This document shows positions 11,190 through 23,299 of a stretch of 64,000 nt of DNA, in pieces. The stretch comes from Gigaspora margarita (taxonomy: Eukaryota; Glomeromycota; Glomeromycetes; Diversisporales; Gigasporaceae). Within the stretch, counting starts at the first letter, position 1, and each line of letters starts with the position of its first letter. The notes under the pieces are model-generated. The model was not told where the DNA came from. It ran no database searches and saw nothing but the letters and a program-made list of their open reading frames with translations. Made by a program: the position numbers and the translations under genes. The stretch spans positions 89,356 through 153,355 of the forward strand of contig WTPW01000421.1 in NCBI GenBank assembly GCA_009809945.1. The letters run 5' to 3'.

Positions 11190-12949
11190 TAGGACTGTAA
11201 ATCGATTCAAAAAATCAGAATCGATGATCGAATCGGTTAGAATCGATTAAAATCGCTAATCGAATCTTAAATATATTGTTAATTCTCATATTGGCTTTCC
11301 TGATTAACCGTTGATCTGTTTCATATTATTAAATGCTATAGATTATTTCATTATATGAAAATATTTGTGTTATTACGAATACTATAAGTTTAAGCTTATT
11401 TAATTTATATAATAATAAACATATAACCCCATAAGAATAATGTACCGTAAAGGTACGGGTTGGCGGCGTAAAGGCACAGGGTTTGATGGCACGGATTAAA
11501 CCCGGATTTGGTACGTAAGAGGCTTGGATTGGCACTGATTTTTGGCCCGTGGCGGACCGTATACCCGTACTAATTGGACCGTTAATGACTCGTGTTTTGC
11601 AACACTTTACTAGTCCAAATGGCACGAGTTTTGGCACGGGTAATTAACGTGAATTAACGTGCTATACCACTGTGATAAAAAAAATACATACAAATAGATT
11701 GCATAAATTTATATTAACAATCAATATAATATAAACAAACTAACTGCACATGTATCAAAATTTTGTAAGGAATTTTTTTTGTTAAGACACCTAGAGCAGT
11801 TTCATTAGTGAAATTATGAGATATCGCAATTTTTTTTTAAAAAAATCGTATATTAATCTTTCGCTCTTCGTGAAACGAACCAACACGTACCACCTTTGAC
11901 ACGTATCATTCCGTGAAATGAAGGTGCCATTACTTATGACGTGACATAACGTGCCACCTCCTCTGTACCACTTTTACCGGACATTCCGTCAACGCCCTGT
12001 ACGTATCACTCCGACCGTGCCATTAAGTGGATCCTTGACACCAACCCGTACCACACACGGACCACTTTTTTTATAGGGTAAGCTAATAAAATATAAATAA
12101 AATTGTGGAGAAAAAAACGATTGCTAAAAAAAAAAAAACTTTGTCTTAAAAATAAGTTATAGATCTATAAAAACATAAGCTAATAAAATATAAAATTATG
12201 GAGAAAAAAGCGTTTGCTAAAAAAACATCTGCCTTAAAAATAAATTATTATCGATCCATAAAAATAAATATTTATTAGTAATCTTTAAAAAATATATATG
12301 ATATTTTATAAAAAAATTAAATTATATTTTACTATATTTGCAGTTAATCCCAATTCGTTTTACATAGAAAATTTATATAATTCTTATTTTTTTTTTAAAA
12401 ACATTAATTTTTTTACTAAATTAGAATTTAATGATGTTCTTTCAAATGTAATTAATTTACCAGTATCAGAAAATAACCTTTCCGAAGGCACAGATGTAGC
12501 TAAAAGTGATGAACATGTCATTGTAAGTTGAGATAATGTTGGATAATGAATTTTGTTATGACTTGTTTATATTATATATTTTTTTATTTGTATAAAATTA
12601 TCGTAAGTGCGTCCTAGATATTAAATAAAAACCAGCAACTATAAAATGGCAAGTACAAACTATAGGCTTAAAGTTTTAATTTCATCATGCGCCTTATAGT
12701 TGTTAATAATAACAAACACAGCATTTACATTCTCTCATATACATACGCGAAAACAGAAAACATTTATATTTTTAAATATTTAGTATAAAATGATTATATG
12801 CTTTAGGATCGATTCTAAAATCTAGAATCGATTTTAAAATATGAAATCGTTTGTAGAAACGATTAAATCGTTTTTTCAAAAGAAATGAGAATCGATTCTA
12901 ATTCGATTAACATTTAAAACGATTCTTATAGAATCGATTTACAGCCTTA
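11190..12949. mobile_element. hAT-like non-autonomous element with 8-bp target duplication
   Basis: Terminal inverted repeats TAGGACTGTAAATCGATTC (11190) and its inverse ending ...TTTACAGCCTTA (12949) carry many subterminal GATCGATT/AATCG motifs. Flanking octamers CTGCTATG (11182-11189) and CTGTTATG (12950-12957) match at 7 of 8. Removing the element restores a palindrome (CATGTG CTGCTATG CAGCACATT) matching the intact one at 10838-10898, which confirms the boundaries. A short frame at 12298-12531 does not resemble a transposase, so it is non-autonomous. Confidence 0.88.
11428..12078. mobile_element. CCCYATAAG inverted-repeat element, copy 1 (nested)
   Basis: Ends CCCCATAAGAATAATG (left) and CACTTTTTTTATAGGG (right) enclose about 650 bp with repeated GGTACGGGTTGG / CCAACCCGTACCAC blocks. 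It is nested in the hAT-like element and closely related to 13016-13630. It is GC-richer than its surroundings and non-coding. Confidence 0.75.
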
Positions 12950-13015
12950 CTGTTATGCAGCACATTGGGTGGCATTAACTCGTCTGCTCAATATTGTAAA
13001 CTTTGTGATTATATA

Positions 13016-13630
13016 CCCTATAAGAAAATTGGACCGGATCGGCACGGGTTGGCGTCGGTAGGCACGGGTCAAGATTCGGATTTGTACGGGTATGGTCCGA
13101 ATTGGTACGGATTCCGTGGACCGTGTGGGACCGTATGCCCGTGTCAATTGGACCGTAAATGGCTCGGGTTTTGCAGCAGTTTACTAGTCGAATCGACACG
13201 GGTTTTGGCACGGGTAATGAACGTAAATTCACGTGCCACCGCGATAACGATGCGGATTAACTATTAAAACATAAATTTACATAAGTAATCAATATAATAT
13301 GAACAAGCTAACTGCATATGAAGTTAAGACACACAGGGAAGCTTCAGTGAAATCATGAGATATTGCTCTTTTTTTTTAAGAAAAAATCCTTTACTGATCT
13401 TTCGCTCTCCACGAAACGAGCCAACACGTATCACGAGCCAACACGTGTGTAACGTGCACATACGTATCATCCGAACGGGCCATTTAATATGATGTGATAT
13501 TACGTGTCACATTTGCCGTAATGTCCGTGCCATTCCGTGAAACGTTCCTGTGCGTGCCACAAGATCCGTGCCATTTCGAGCATTCCTGACACCAACCCGT
13601 ACCACAACCCGTACCACTTTTCTTACAGGG
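13016..13630. mobile_element. CCCYATAAG inverted-repeat element, copy 2
   Basis: Ends CCCTATAAGAAAATTGG (13016) and CCACTTTTCTTACAGGG (13630) are inverted repeats, flanked on both sides by ATATA. Internal GGCACGGGTTGG and CCAACCCGTACCAC blocks are shared with copy 1. Weak frames crossing it are by-products of its GC-rich repeats. Confidence 0.78.
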
Positions 13631-13639
13631 ATATATTTT

Positions 13640-15768
13640 ATGCCAAATAAAAATTTTGAAAAAATAATACACTCTACCCTCGTTATAGCGAACATTGTTA
13701 AAACGAATCCCTCACGGAGTAACTCTCTAGGGTATTTTAAAAGTTTTATTATAATACTATATAATAATAATAATAAAAGAATTTTGTTTAAATATTACGG
13801 TGGTAATCATCACCATTCATATGTTCAACCAATTAGAGCGTAAGATCTCGTGTAAAAAAATCATCAATAAAAATATGATAACGAATCGTTGGACACTAAG
13901 TTTCCAGTGCAAATTTTATATATAATTTACCTCCCTAACTCTAACTTTAAATCTCTGTTTTTATAATAAAACATGATAATAAACATCGGTAATTTTTAGT
14001 AAATTTCAATAATCAAAAAAAAAGAAAAAATAAAATTAAAAAAAGTGAAGAAATTTCGTAAAATACCGGTAAGTAAATAAAAAAAAAAACCTAAAAATAT
14101 CTATTTATAATGGTCATACAAATACACTTGCACATTCTTGTGCATAGTGAATTGTTCATCAAAAAACAATTAATTTTTTTGCAACGACAGCAATTAAGAC
14201 GATTTTCTTGGGTCCCTTCTCTTGTGATGTCCTTTTTTTTTTTTAATTGAGTGCCAAAATCGTTGATCACTGTATTATACAATATTATATCAAAATGAAT
14301 AATGATTGGAAATGTCCATCTCACCTGACTATTATACAATATTATATCAAAATTAAGTTACACATAATGTGTATTTTTTAGAAAATTAATTTTAGTTACA
14401 TGGTCTAAAAAGCTTTGGAAATTATTGGACAATTGGCGGAACTTTTTTGAAAGTTCATCTGGTAATACAAACATCCACCCCTACTGCATCTTACTTCGAC
14501 AGTCTGCAGCAGGATATATCATAGGTGGTTTTTCTAAATTTTATCGTAACTTGCATGTTTGGTGCATGTTGCAATTAATGATACTGACGAATGATTCGTT
14601 ATTCGTTAATGACGAATGACGAAACATTTCGTCAAGCAATTGCTGAATGACGAATTAACAAATGGCAAAAACTATGATGAATAATGAGACCGATGACGAT
14701 TGATGAAATATGAATATCAATTATTTCTTTCATAATATAAATAAAGTAGTAAACATAACATTTATTTTTTTTTTTCTTTTTGCATTATTTTATTGACTCA
14801 TTTTTTATATCGAAGAAGGCTTTACCTCCTGGAAGTACCCAATTGGCTAACGGAGAAGACTAATAAAATAAACTTTGTTATAATGCCGAATCACGGGATT
14901 CGATTGTAGAAGGTTATTAAAGTGATAAGTGACATTAATGCAATATATGTCATTAATCGATCTGGTGATTATTATTTTGGGGCTTGGTTCGGATCCTATT
15001 ATTCGAACCTTCTTATCACCGTAAGTATAAAAAAAAAAAAACAAATATAATAATAATGTAATAGAGAAGAAAAAAAAAATAAATAGATATGGACCCGACG
15101 CCCTTCACATAGTCAAAGGACGGGTATTTATTTTATATATACCGGTATATACTGTAAAACTATTAAGATTTATAAAAATTGAAATCATTAAATTAAAAGC
15201 TTATAAATTTACAAAAATTTATATCAATTGCATAATAAAATATACTATGTTAAATTCGAAAATGAAATAAATACAATGTGTTCGAATTGTTTCATTTTTT
15301 GGACAATAAGTTTTAATACGTTGTGTGTTAGAACAGTTTTAAAAATTCTTTGTGTTGTATTGTTATCTCTTGTATAAAATTTTTTTTTTTGTATTAGAAT
15401 CAATTTAAACAAGAAATCAATTAGGGTAAAGTCCAAGTATTAGATAAATTATCAATATTTTAACTCGAATAATATTAAACTGTTGCAAAAAACATACGTG
15501 TTAATTATTACATTATTTATTACAGTATTTATTAATAGTTTAAATATCCAGTAAAGGTTTCAAAATTATGATAACACGCATATACTGTAAGTACAAATAT
15601 AGGTAACAAATTTTGGTGACACTGCATGTGGCTAATTATAGATACAGATTTATTCGTAACATACATTTATTCATAACATACATTTTTGTTGTAATATATT
15701 CCTAGCACATACATACGTACTGTCAATACGTGCATAAATGTATTTAACTTTCATTATGTTTCAATAAA
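13640..15768. other. Intergenic sequence with decayed repeats
   Basis: No gene was assembled. At 14580-14700 there is a degenerate array of GACGAATGA-type units, and at 13675-13720 a TCGTTATAGCGAAC-type end reminiscent of pogo/mariner-derived repeats. A stretch near 14900-15030 has higher complexity but stops in every frame. Confidence 0.4.
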
Positions 15769-16020
15769 TTAAATGTCTTCTTGAATTTCTTGCAATGTTA
15801 CATAGATATACATCGCATAATACAACAAAGTTAGTAATATTACAATACTGCAAATGATTGTTAAGAATACAACGGCGGTTACAAAAGTTATATTGTCGAT
15901 CGATTTGGTTTTACAACATGCACGATCAAAATGAATTAATAATACTAAACAAAAAAAATGACCAAATTTGGGGATGTAGATGTAACAAAAAAAAACAGAT
16001 AAATACATACTGATTTCCAA
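15769..16020 (-). CDS. Possible small membrane protein, 83 residues
   Basis: One uninterrupted frame begins with MEISMYLSVFF and contains a 27-residue hydrophobic stretch near residues 47-73 (FVTAVVFLTIICSIVILL), followed by an acidic end LQEIQEDI. It could be a real small single-pass protein or the last exon of a larger gene, but there is no recognisable family and hydrophobic frames arise easily in T-rich DNA. Confidence 0.2.
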   Translation of the reverse strand: MEISMYLSVFFCYIYIPKFGHFFCLVLLIHFDRACCKTKSIDNITFVTAVVFLTIICSIVILLTLLYYAMYIYVTLQEIQEDI

Positions 16021-16301
16021 AGTTGAAATTTTGGTTTTTCAAATCCAAAAATTTTCTTCCCTTCCTGGCTTTGAAGGTATCCAAAGTTGAAATTTGGTTT
16101 TATTATTAATCATACCTTTTTTCAACTTTTTCATCTCACCCTTTCCCTTCCTGGCTTTGAAAGCTTTGAAGTCATAAATATATTCACTAATTTCGATTTA
16201 ATATCAATACCGAGCCTTGAAGGCATATACTTATATCCATTAATTTCAAATAATTTCAATTCCATATTTATCATTATTTCAATAATTTTTTTTTTAAAAA
16301 A
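16021..16301 (+). promoter_or_regulatory. Upstream region of the protease gene with a short duplication
   Basis: A segment containing CCCTTCCTGGCTTTGAA appears at about 16060 and again at about 16143, each near AAATTTGG/TTTTCAACTTT sequence. A T/A homopolymer run lies directly before the start codon. Promoter function is inferred only from position. Confidence 0.3.
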
Positions 16302-17740
16302 ATGAATTTTTTTAAAAATATAATATTTATTTCCGTATTAATTTATTTATTTACCTCTGTTGAATCGGTGGTACAAAAATCAAAAAATAAGAATAATACA
16401 ATTTCAGATTCAAATAATGCACCTAAAAGTATATATAACGTTATACTTAAGAATATGGAATCACATTATGATTGGTTAACAAATGAACAAAAAAAATGTG
16501 TTGAAAAAAAATCTGATCAAAGTATTAATTCAATTAATAATAAAAATTGTGTAAAAGATTTTTCATCTCAAGATGGTAAACTTAAAGGATATAGTGGTTG
16601 GTTTACTAAAGAATTTGTTATTAATGAATTAATGAAAAGAAAAGATGTCGATATCGTGGAAAAAGATCAAATTATGTCAATTAAATACGTCGTTCCACGT
16701 GATATTCAAAATACACCACGTGAAGGTTTAGATCGCATAGATGAAGCAAAATTTCCTTTAGATGGAGAATATTCATTTCCTGATTCAGCAGGGCAAGGAG
16801 TAAATATTTTTGTAGTAGATACGTAAGTAACTATTCTTTTTAAATTAAAGTCGGTTTTTTTAGTAAATTAAATATTAAAAGAAATTTAATGAATTTTTGA
16901 AATTTAGTGGCATTCGTAAGACTCACAAAGATTTTGGAGGTCGCGTTAAATCTGGAGGTGTTTTTTGTGATGGTTGTGAAAGTGATGATGATGAAAATGG
17001 ACATGGTACCAATTGTGCTTCGATTGCAGCCGGTAAAACTTTTGGCGTTGCAAAAAAGGCAACACTTATTTCTGTAAGAGTTCTCAATGCTAAAGGTTCA
17101 GGACAAAATTCCGAAATTATAAATGGATTATCATTCATTCTAGATCAACATAATAATGCAAAAAATAAAAATTCCGTAGTCAGGTATGTATTAATCATTA
17201 TATAATTTTAATTATTAATTTAAAAAATTTAATTGTTAATTAGAAATATATATATATATTTTTTCCAGCATGTCTCTCGGTGGACCACGATCAGATGCAT
17301 TAAATAAAGCCGTCCGAGAACTCACAGATGCTGGAATCCATGTAGTTGTAGCAGCAGGAAACGAAGGTCAAGATGCATGTCAATCATCACCAGCATCCGA
17401 ACCATCAGCAATCACTGTCGGTGCCACAGAAGATAATAATGATAACATCGCAGATTTCTCCAACTTTGGAAAATGTGTTGAAATTTATGCACCAGGTAGA
17501 AATATTAAAGCAGCAGGTATTAAAAATGATGTTGATACTAGCACACTTTCAGGAACTTCCCAAGCAACACCACACGTTGCTGGTACTCTTGCCCTTATAA
17601 TAGCCCAAAGTGGTAATAAAATTCCATCACAAATGGCTACAACATTGGATGGTTTGTCAACTAAAAATACTGTAGTATTCAAAAATGATCGTCAAAAAAA
17701 TAGTAGTAAAAATAGCTTTTTACGTGTACCAGCACCATAA
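16302..17740 (+). CDS. Secreted subtilisin-like serine protease (S8, proteinase K type), 422 residues
   Basis: Exons 16302-16822, 16908-17183 and 17269-17740 join in frame (GTAAGT and GTATGT donors). The product has a signal peptide (about residues 1-21, NIIFISVLIYLFTS), an inhibitor I9 propeptide (YNVILKN to VEKDQIMSI, about 45-130) and a peptidase S8 domain. The triad is complete: Asp173 in FVVDTG, His206 in NGHGTNCAS and Ser363 in LSGTSQATPHVAG, with the oxyanion Asn297 in VAAGNEG. Such enzymes are made as inactive precursors, cleave their own propeptide and digest protein outside the cell or in the vacuole. Two extra cysteines in VFCDGCES may form a disulfide. Length is typical for the family. 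All exons carry full-length domain sequence with no breaks, so it is probably functional. Confidence 0.93.
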
Positions 17741-18214
17741 ATATTGTAATGTTTGATAGAAAATTATATAGAAAATAAAGAAAATTTTGATATTCACATT
17801 CGTCTTTTATCGATAGTGAACTTATCAAACTTATAAAATTCGTCAAAAAAAGATTCATAAGAACAATAAATAAAAACAAACTTTTTCATATACAGTAGTA
17901 TGTATGGTAATATTGTATGTTGGAATCAATATGAGTTGATTCTAGATACATTTAAGTTATACGAAATGAAATTTTAAATCCACTCAAATCGTTAAAAAAT
18001 TCTGAATCCAATTAACGTATATTCAATTTAAATTTAAAAGTGGTTAAATTCAATATAAATATCAATACATCGTAAAGCTTATTTATGCTTATATTCTAGT
18101 CTTTACTAACCACTGTGTTGCAAACTTGACTATTTGGATGACCGTGGGCACTTTAAATCCCAAACTCGTTCACAATCCCAAAACCCAAATTTGTTTGGAT
18201 ATGTACATAGGATT
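17741..18214. other. Intergenic sequence after the protease
   Basis: No gene recognised. AATAAA-like signals at about 17775 and 17866 could serve as polyadenylation signals for the protease transcript. Confidence 0.35.
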
Positions 18215-18581
18215 TAGGGATGCATCGGTCCTGAAAAAGACCGGTCCAGGACCGGTCCAGGACCGGTCCCGGACCGGGACCGATAAGGACCGTGGGACCA
18301 TTAAAGGACCGGTCCTGGGACCGGTCCTTGTAAACATAACTGTGATGTTCGTATCACCCAATCAAATTTCTTGATCAGGTGTAACGTAGATCATATGATG
18401 TTTGTTTACATCTGACAGTAAATAATTACGTCATTTTTGGCCAATAAAATCTTATGCATTAAGATTGACGTAATCATTAAAGGACCGTTATGGGACCGAA
18501 GGACCGGACCGGGACCGTAAACACTATGATAACGGTCCTCTTAGGGACCGGACCGGACCGGACCGGACCGATGCAACCCTA
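18215..18581. mobile_element. hAT-like MITE rich in GGACCGGTCC
   Basis: Terminal inverted repeats TAGGGATGCATCGGTCC and GGACCGATGCAACCCTA bound a 367-bp element. A perfect 9-bp direct repeat CATAGGATT flanks it on both sides (18206-18214 and 18582-18590). Subterminal GGACCGG arrays make both ends strongly palindromic. A relative carrying nested insertions is at 21659-23230. Confidence 0.92.
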
Positions 18582-18792
18582 CATAGGATTGAGTTTTTAT
18601 CTTGTTTGAATTTGGATAAGTGTTTTACCAGTATGGGCTCTATACCAAAATGACTTGCTGCATTGAATTGAAAAATTTCGTCTCGTACAAATTACTCAAT
18701 TCTTTAACGAATGATTGTGAATTTTGTTTCTTTTTTTACAAATTTAGTTTAATTGATTTGAAATTTTAAGTTAATTTTAAAACTACTTATTA

Positions 18793-19025
18793 CAGTGCTT
18801 TTCAAATTACTGTAATCAGTCTTTTCAAATTACTGTAATCAGTCTTTTCAAATTACTGTAATCAGTGATTTTCATACATCACACCGGAAATAAAAAATCT
18901 AGAAAAAAAAATCCAATCAGTTAATTGGTTAGAAATAATTTTTAGCCAATTATCATTTTGTTCTAGATTTCTGATTTCTATGTGATACACAGAATTTGGT
19001 GATAACAGTAATTTGAAAAGCATTG
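18793..19025. mobile_element. TA-flanked MITE with triplicated end
   Basis: Inverted ends CAGTGCTTTTCAAATTACTG and CAGTAATTTGAAAAGCATTG are flanked by TA, as for Tc1/mariner-type elements. The left end holds three tandem 23-bp copies of CTTTTCAAATTACTGTAATC(AGT) at 18798-18866, whereas the right end has one. Confidence 0.82.
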
Positions 19026-20397
19026 TAAATTGAATCTGAACTCTCTAACCAATCAATCCAGTTTAGAGTTTAGTTAAAACACAAGTTGATTCGTTAATCC
19101 GTAAAAATTTGATTTTAATGTATTACAATAATAGTACAGTAACATTGAAACAAATATCTTTACATTCATAGCTATTTGGACATGATAAAGATGAAGAAAA
19201 ATACACAAACATTTAATGTTCGTGTACTTGAAAAAATGAAATTTAATATCAAATATTTTCTTTTACTTACTATAATTCAAAATTTGTTATAATTTATTGC
19301 GAAAGAACATTTTAAAAAGGGAATTTACACATCAAGGCACAAATTTGAAAATAATTATGAATGAGGGCCCAACTTAAAAATATTTATTTATAAAGGCCTA
19401 ATTTTTGAAATTATTCAAATACTGTACAGGCCTAATATAATCACTGGATTGTTGCGCCATAATATTGCAACGATCACTCTTCCTCACACTTCATAACTAC
19501 ATGAAATTGTGGTTAAAGAAATAATATATGACTATCAATTTTTTTTTCATAATAAGCATTTATGTTATTTATTTAATATACTAGCTCCCCGCGTGTCACT
19601 ACATGCCATATTTTAATTATTACAAAATATACTAATATAAAATGTTTGAATATCAAAGCAAGAAAATATTCAGGCAATTCTGTGAAAATAATCATATATT
19701 TTTTATTTTTAATATTTGAAATATACAGAACTCAGGCATGCTTGACTTGGACATGAACGTGTGTTCCCAAAATACTTTGAATGCCAAAAACGTATAGCAC
19801 TGTATCTTCAATGTACATATGTATTAGTGTATGCAAAATATTTATCATTTGTATTGTCAATCAGTTTGCTCGAACTCTTTTACTATTTGATTTTATTATA
19901 TGCAAGCCTGATTGAACCAATTAATTCTATTGTATAGTTGGTACTATTATTAGATTAAATAAAAATAATACTCTTAAATTTGTATTCAATAGCAATAGAA
20001 TTATTCCTATTTTAAGCCTCTAAGGTCATAACGAATTCAAACAATTTAATGCAAAAGGCATATCGTACATATAACAAGTGTCACAAAAAATGTAATGTCT
20101 AAATAACGAAAAAATGTATGTTGCAATGAAAAATTAAAAAAAATAAATCAGAAATAATAAGCTGAAGTTTATTTATTCTTAATGGCTGATTTGAGTATAT
20201 ACATGCAGTTTGTCAAATAAACTAGCTCAAATAATGACTAATAACAAATTGGAAATTGGCCATTAACTTTGATGGCAAGCTCTAGGTTTTGTCCATGAAA
20301 AAATAAAAACAATAAGGAATTCGAGATAAATATAAAGATATCGACTTCGCACATGATAAAAAATAAAAAAAAGATATACAGTAGTATGTAGTTAGTA
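19026..20397. other. Intergenic AT-rich sequence
   Basis: No gene. At 19330-19450 there are periodic GGCC(C/T)AA...TTT blocks similar to those at 21570-21655 and 24140-24260, a short dispersed repeat of unknown nature. Confidence 0.4.
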
Positions 20398-21418
20398 CCG
20401 TATTTTCGCGAAATAACGCCCACCTGCGCATTATTTTGAGTATATGCGCATTAATTAGAGTACGCGCATGGGCGTTATTTTGAAATATTGGTTAATTTTT
20501 TAATAAACCTGATTTTCCAAATAACGCCCATGTGCGTTATATATAAGTTGTAGTACCAAGAGAAAACCGGTATGTTTGTACGTACTGTACGTACATTCAA
20601 TATCATATAGCGATCAACAAATTTATCAGTGATATATTTCATTCTTTATATATGTACGTACGTACGTACGTACTAACAAAAAAATACTAGTTATATAAGA
20701 CTGTCGTGAGAAAATCATCCCAGCTTTTATTACCATTTTTTTTTTTTTAAAAAAAAACAACATATTGATTATATTTATATTTTTACATATAAGAATCTCG
20801 TTCTGCCATTTGGCATTTCTCAACCCGTGATTAAAACATATGCTAAAATCTAAGCACAAAATATGGTTAAAATTTTATGACACCAAATAGAACATTATAC
20901 TAAAATTTAAAAAAGCAAATACCCGGTATTTAATATTTTATTTTTTATTTTTATCGCAGTGTCATCATAAAAAAAAAAATAAATAAAAAAAAATAAATTT
21001 CTAGCCTATGTTACGTTTGGATAAAAGGGAATTACCATCGCAAGGGTTCCTTTCTAGTACTTGCCCGTGAATTAAATAATAATTGAATTTTGCATTATTG
21101 CTATACCGTAAATAAAGTTTTTTTTTATGATGCTAAATTAAAGTTTAAATATAACGTGGAATACATACATAATAGATACTTGAAATTTGCTAAAACAGAT
21201 TCGAAAGGCTAAATTAATAATTTATCGATTATCAAAATATTAAATATTTATCCTGTGTTAATATATAAACCTGTTTGGCGCTATGAGTTTCTGGATTTTA
21301 TATGGGGTGCGCGTTATTTAGGGACGCGCATGGGCGTTATTTTGAGACATTGCATGATTTTTTGGGGAGGTATGATTTTCTAAATAACGCCCATGCCCGT
21401 TATTTCGCGAAAATACAG
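20398..21418. mobile_element. TA-flanked inverted-repeat element, GTATTTTCGCGAAATAAC family, copy 1
   Basis: The ends CCGTATTTTCGCGAAATAAC (20398) and GTTATTTCGCGAAAATACAG (21418) are inverted and flanked by TA. Subterminal copies of GCGCATGGGCGTTATTT lie on both sides. The interior includes a (GTAC)n microsatellite at about 20648-20672 and no transposase. Confidence 0.82.
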
Positions 21419-21719
21419 TAAATTGTTTTTAACCTATTTTATTTAAACTTAAAAGATTTCAAATAAACCGAATATAAAAAACATTGAAAGGCTTATATAT
21501 ACCAACATTTATCAAAGTTTATTCACCTTAATTCGTGAAATCGTTATTTTTAATTTATTCAGGGGTTTTTTTGGGGGAAAATTACATATAAAGGTCCGAA
21601 AAATGAAAATATTTACATATTGTATAAAAAAATAATTAGATATAAGGGCCCAAAATTTTAGGGATGCATCGGTCCTGAAAAAGACCAGTCCAGGACTGGT
21701 CCCGATAAGGACTGTGGGA

Positions 21720-22053
21720 CAGGGACATGTAAATATTATTTTGATTCTAAGCAAAAATTTCGATCGATTTAGCCAAAAATTTCGATTTATTTTGATTTCG
21801 ACCAGAATTAGCATTGTGTTAGCCGTAATCATATGATCCCAGCTAGAATTAGATGATGTTGCACATTCATTTTTTGAAAGTCAATTGTTCGAAACCAAAA
21901 TCACATGACTGGCACAATCGAAGGCCAATCATTTTATGTCACATGATTAAATTTTTATAGAAAAAATTTAAAGAAATTTCGATAAATTTCGATTTGGGGC
22001 AAAAATTTCAATTTCTTTCAAAAAATTGCTTTCGAAAAATTTATGTGTCCCTG
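21720..22053. mobile_element. Nested CAGGGACA-ended element, copy A
   Basis: A 334-bp element with ends CAGGGACATGTAAAT and ATTTATGTGTCCCTG. Flanking octamers CTGTGGGA (21712-21719) and CCGTGGGA (22054-22061) match at 7 of 8, and the uninterrupted site (ACCGTGGGACCATTAAAGG) is seen at about 18287-18306 in the relative. Confidence 0.92.
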
Positions 22054-22229
22054 CCGTGGGACCATTAAAGGACTGGTCCTGGGACCAGTCCTTGTAAACA
22101 TAACTGGAGGTCAGTTAAAGCAGAGGGAAATTTAGTTAGGGCTAGGGTTGACTTTTTTTATCATTAAAGGACCGTTATGGGACCGAAGGACCAGACCGGA
22201 CCGGGACCGTAAACACTATGATAATGGTC

Positions 22230-23188
22230 CATGGACCGGGGACACATAAATTTTTCAAAAGCAATTTTTTGAAAGAAATTGAAATTTTTGCCCCAAATCG
22301 AAATTTATCGAAATTTCTTTAAATTTTTTCTATAAAAATTTAATCATGTGACATAAAATGATTGGCCTTCGATTGTGCCGGTCATGTGATTTTGGTTTCG
22401 AACGATTGACTTTCAAAAAATGAATGTGCAACATCATCTAATTCCAGCCGGGATCATATGATTACGGCTAACTCAATACTAGTGTTCCGCAAAAGATCCA
22501 GGTCCGATCCGGGTCCGGTCTGGTCCATTGAGCGGACCAAGTTCAGACCCTAGATTTATCAGAATCGATATGGGTTCGGACCCACACAAAGATCCGCCCG
22601 GTCCAGTCCTATTAGAACAATACTGATTGCTTATTGGCTGATTTCAGCAGTTTCATAAATATAAATATTATGGGAATTTAATTTATTATTATATATTTAC
22701 TAATTTAATTCGTAAATATATAATTCATTTATTTATTAGTTTAAATATATTTATACAGTATTAATTTATTTATAAAAATAAAATTTTTACAACCTTTCTG
22801 TGGCTTTGCCACGGGTTAACGAAAAATTATTTGGCTAGTTTTTATCAAATGACCCAGAATTTATGAAATAACAGCTGCAATTTTTTTTTTTTTTTTTTTT
22901 TTAGCGAGGACACTAGGGCTTCATCAACTATAGCATCTATAAATTTATAAACTTAGAGATTTCACGGATCAGGACCGGACCCGGATCTAAGTGATACGAG
23001 TTCAGACTCTAACTTTAGATCCGAATCACCATTCGGACCAGGTACAGATCTTTAAAAATACCCACCCAGTCCGAATCATGCAGAACACTACTCAATACTA
23101 ATTCTGGTCGAAATCGAAATAAATCGAATTTTTTGGCTATATCGATCGAAATTTTTGCTTAGAATCAAAATAATATTTAGTGTCCCTG
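22230..23188. mobile_element. Nested CAGGGACA-ended element, copy B, opposite orientation
   Basis: The same family as copy A but inverted: it starts with a slightly expanded end near GGGGACACATAAATTT and ends TTTAGTGTCCCTG. Target octamers TAATGGTC (22222-22229) and TAACGGTC (23189-23196) match at 7 of 8; the empty site GATAACGGTCCTCTTAGGG is present in the 18215 relative. It is itself split by 22480-23090. Confidence 0.9.
22480..23090. mobile_element. TAGTGTTC-ended hAT-like MITE inside copy B
   Basis: Ends TAGTGTTCCGCAAAAGATCC and ATGCAGAACACTA are inverted. A perfect 8-bp target duplication CTCAATAC flanks it (22472-22479, 23091-23098). Copy A shows the uninterrupted site. Non-coding, with GGTCCG-rich ends, about 611 bp, very similar to 24275-24887. 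Confidence 0.94.
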
Positions 23189-23299
23189 TAACGGTCCTCT
23201 TAGGGACCGGACCAGACCGATGCAACCCTACAAAATTTCAAAAATTTGTCGATTGTAAGTTTTTAACGTTAAATATAATTTTCTTTTAACAGTTAAACA

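Larger units (their letters stand above)
21659..23230. mobile_element. hAT-like GGACCGG MITE carrying nested insertions
   Basis: This has the same ends as 18215-18581 (TAGGGATGCATCGGTCC and ACCGATGCAACCCTA), with a perfect 8-bp target duplication CAAAATTT at 21651-21658 and 23231-23238. It is 1.57 kb long only because it holds elements at 21720-22053 and 22230-23188; without them its sequence aligns to the 367-bp relative. Confidence 0.93.

Noticed and set aside
12953..13267. Overlapping frames on both strands at 13 kb
   Set aside because: They are produced by the GC-rich GGCACGGGTTGG repeats of the CCCYATAAG element and match the equivalent non-coding part of copy 1.
14870..15035. Possible exon or tRNA near GGTTCGGATCC
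   Set aside because: The GGTTCGGATCC box does not sit in a 5-bp stem/7-base loop arrangement and no cloverleaf or A box could be matched; all frames have stops or lack a family.
15245..15436. 63-residue minus-strand frame
   Set aside because: No recognisable features; the composition is typical of random AT-rich frames.
18126..18374. Frames on both strands through the GGACCGG region
   Set aside because: They come from terminal palindromes of a MITE with clear target duplication.
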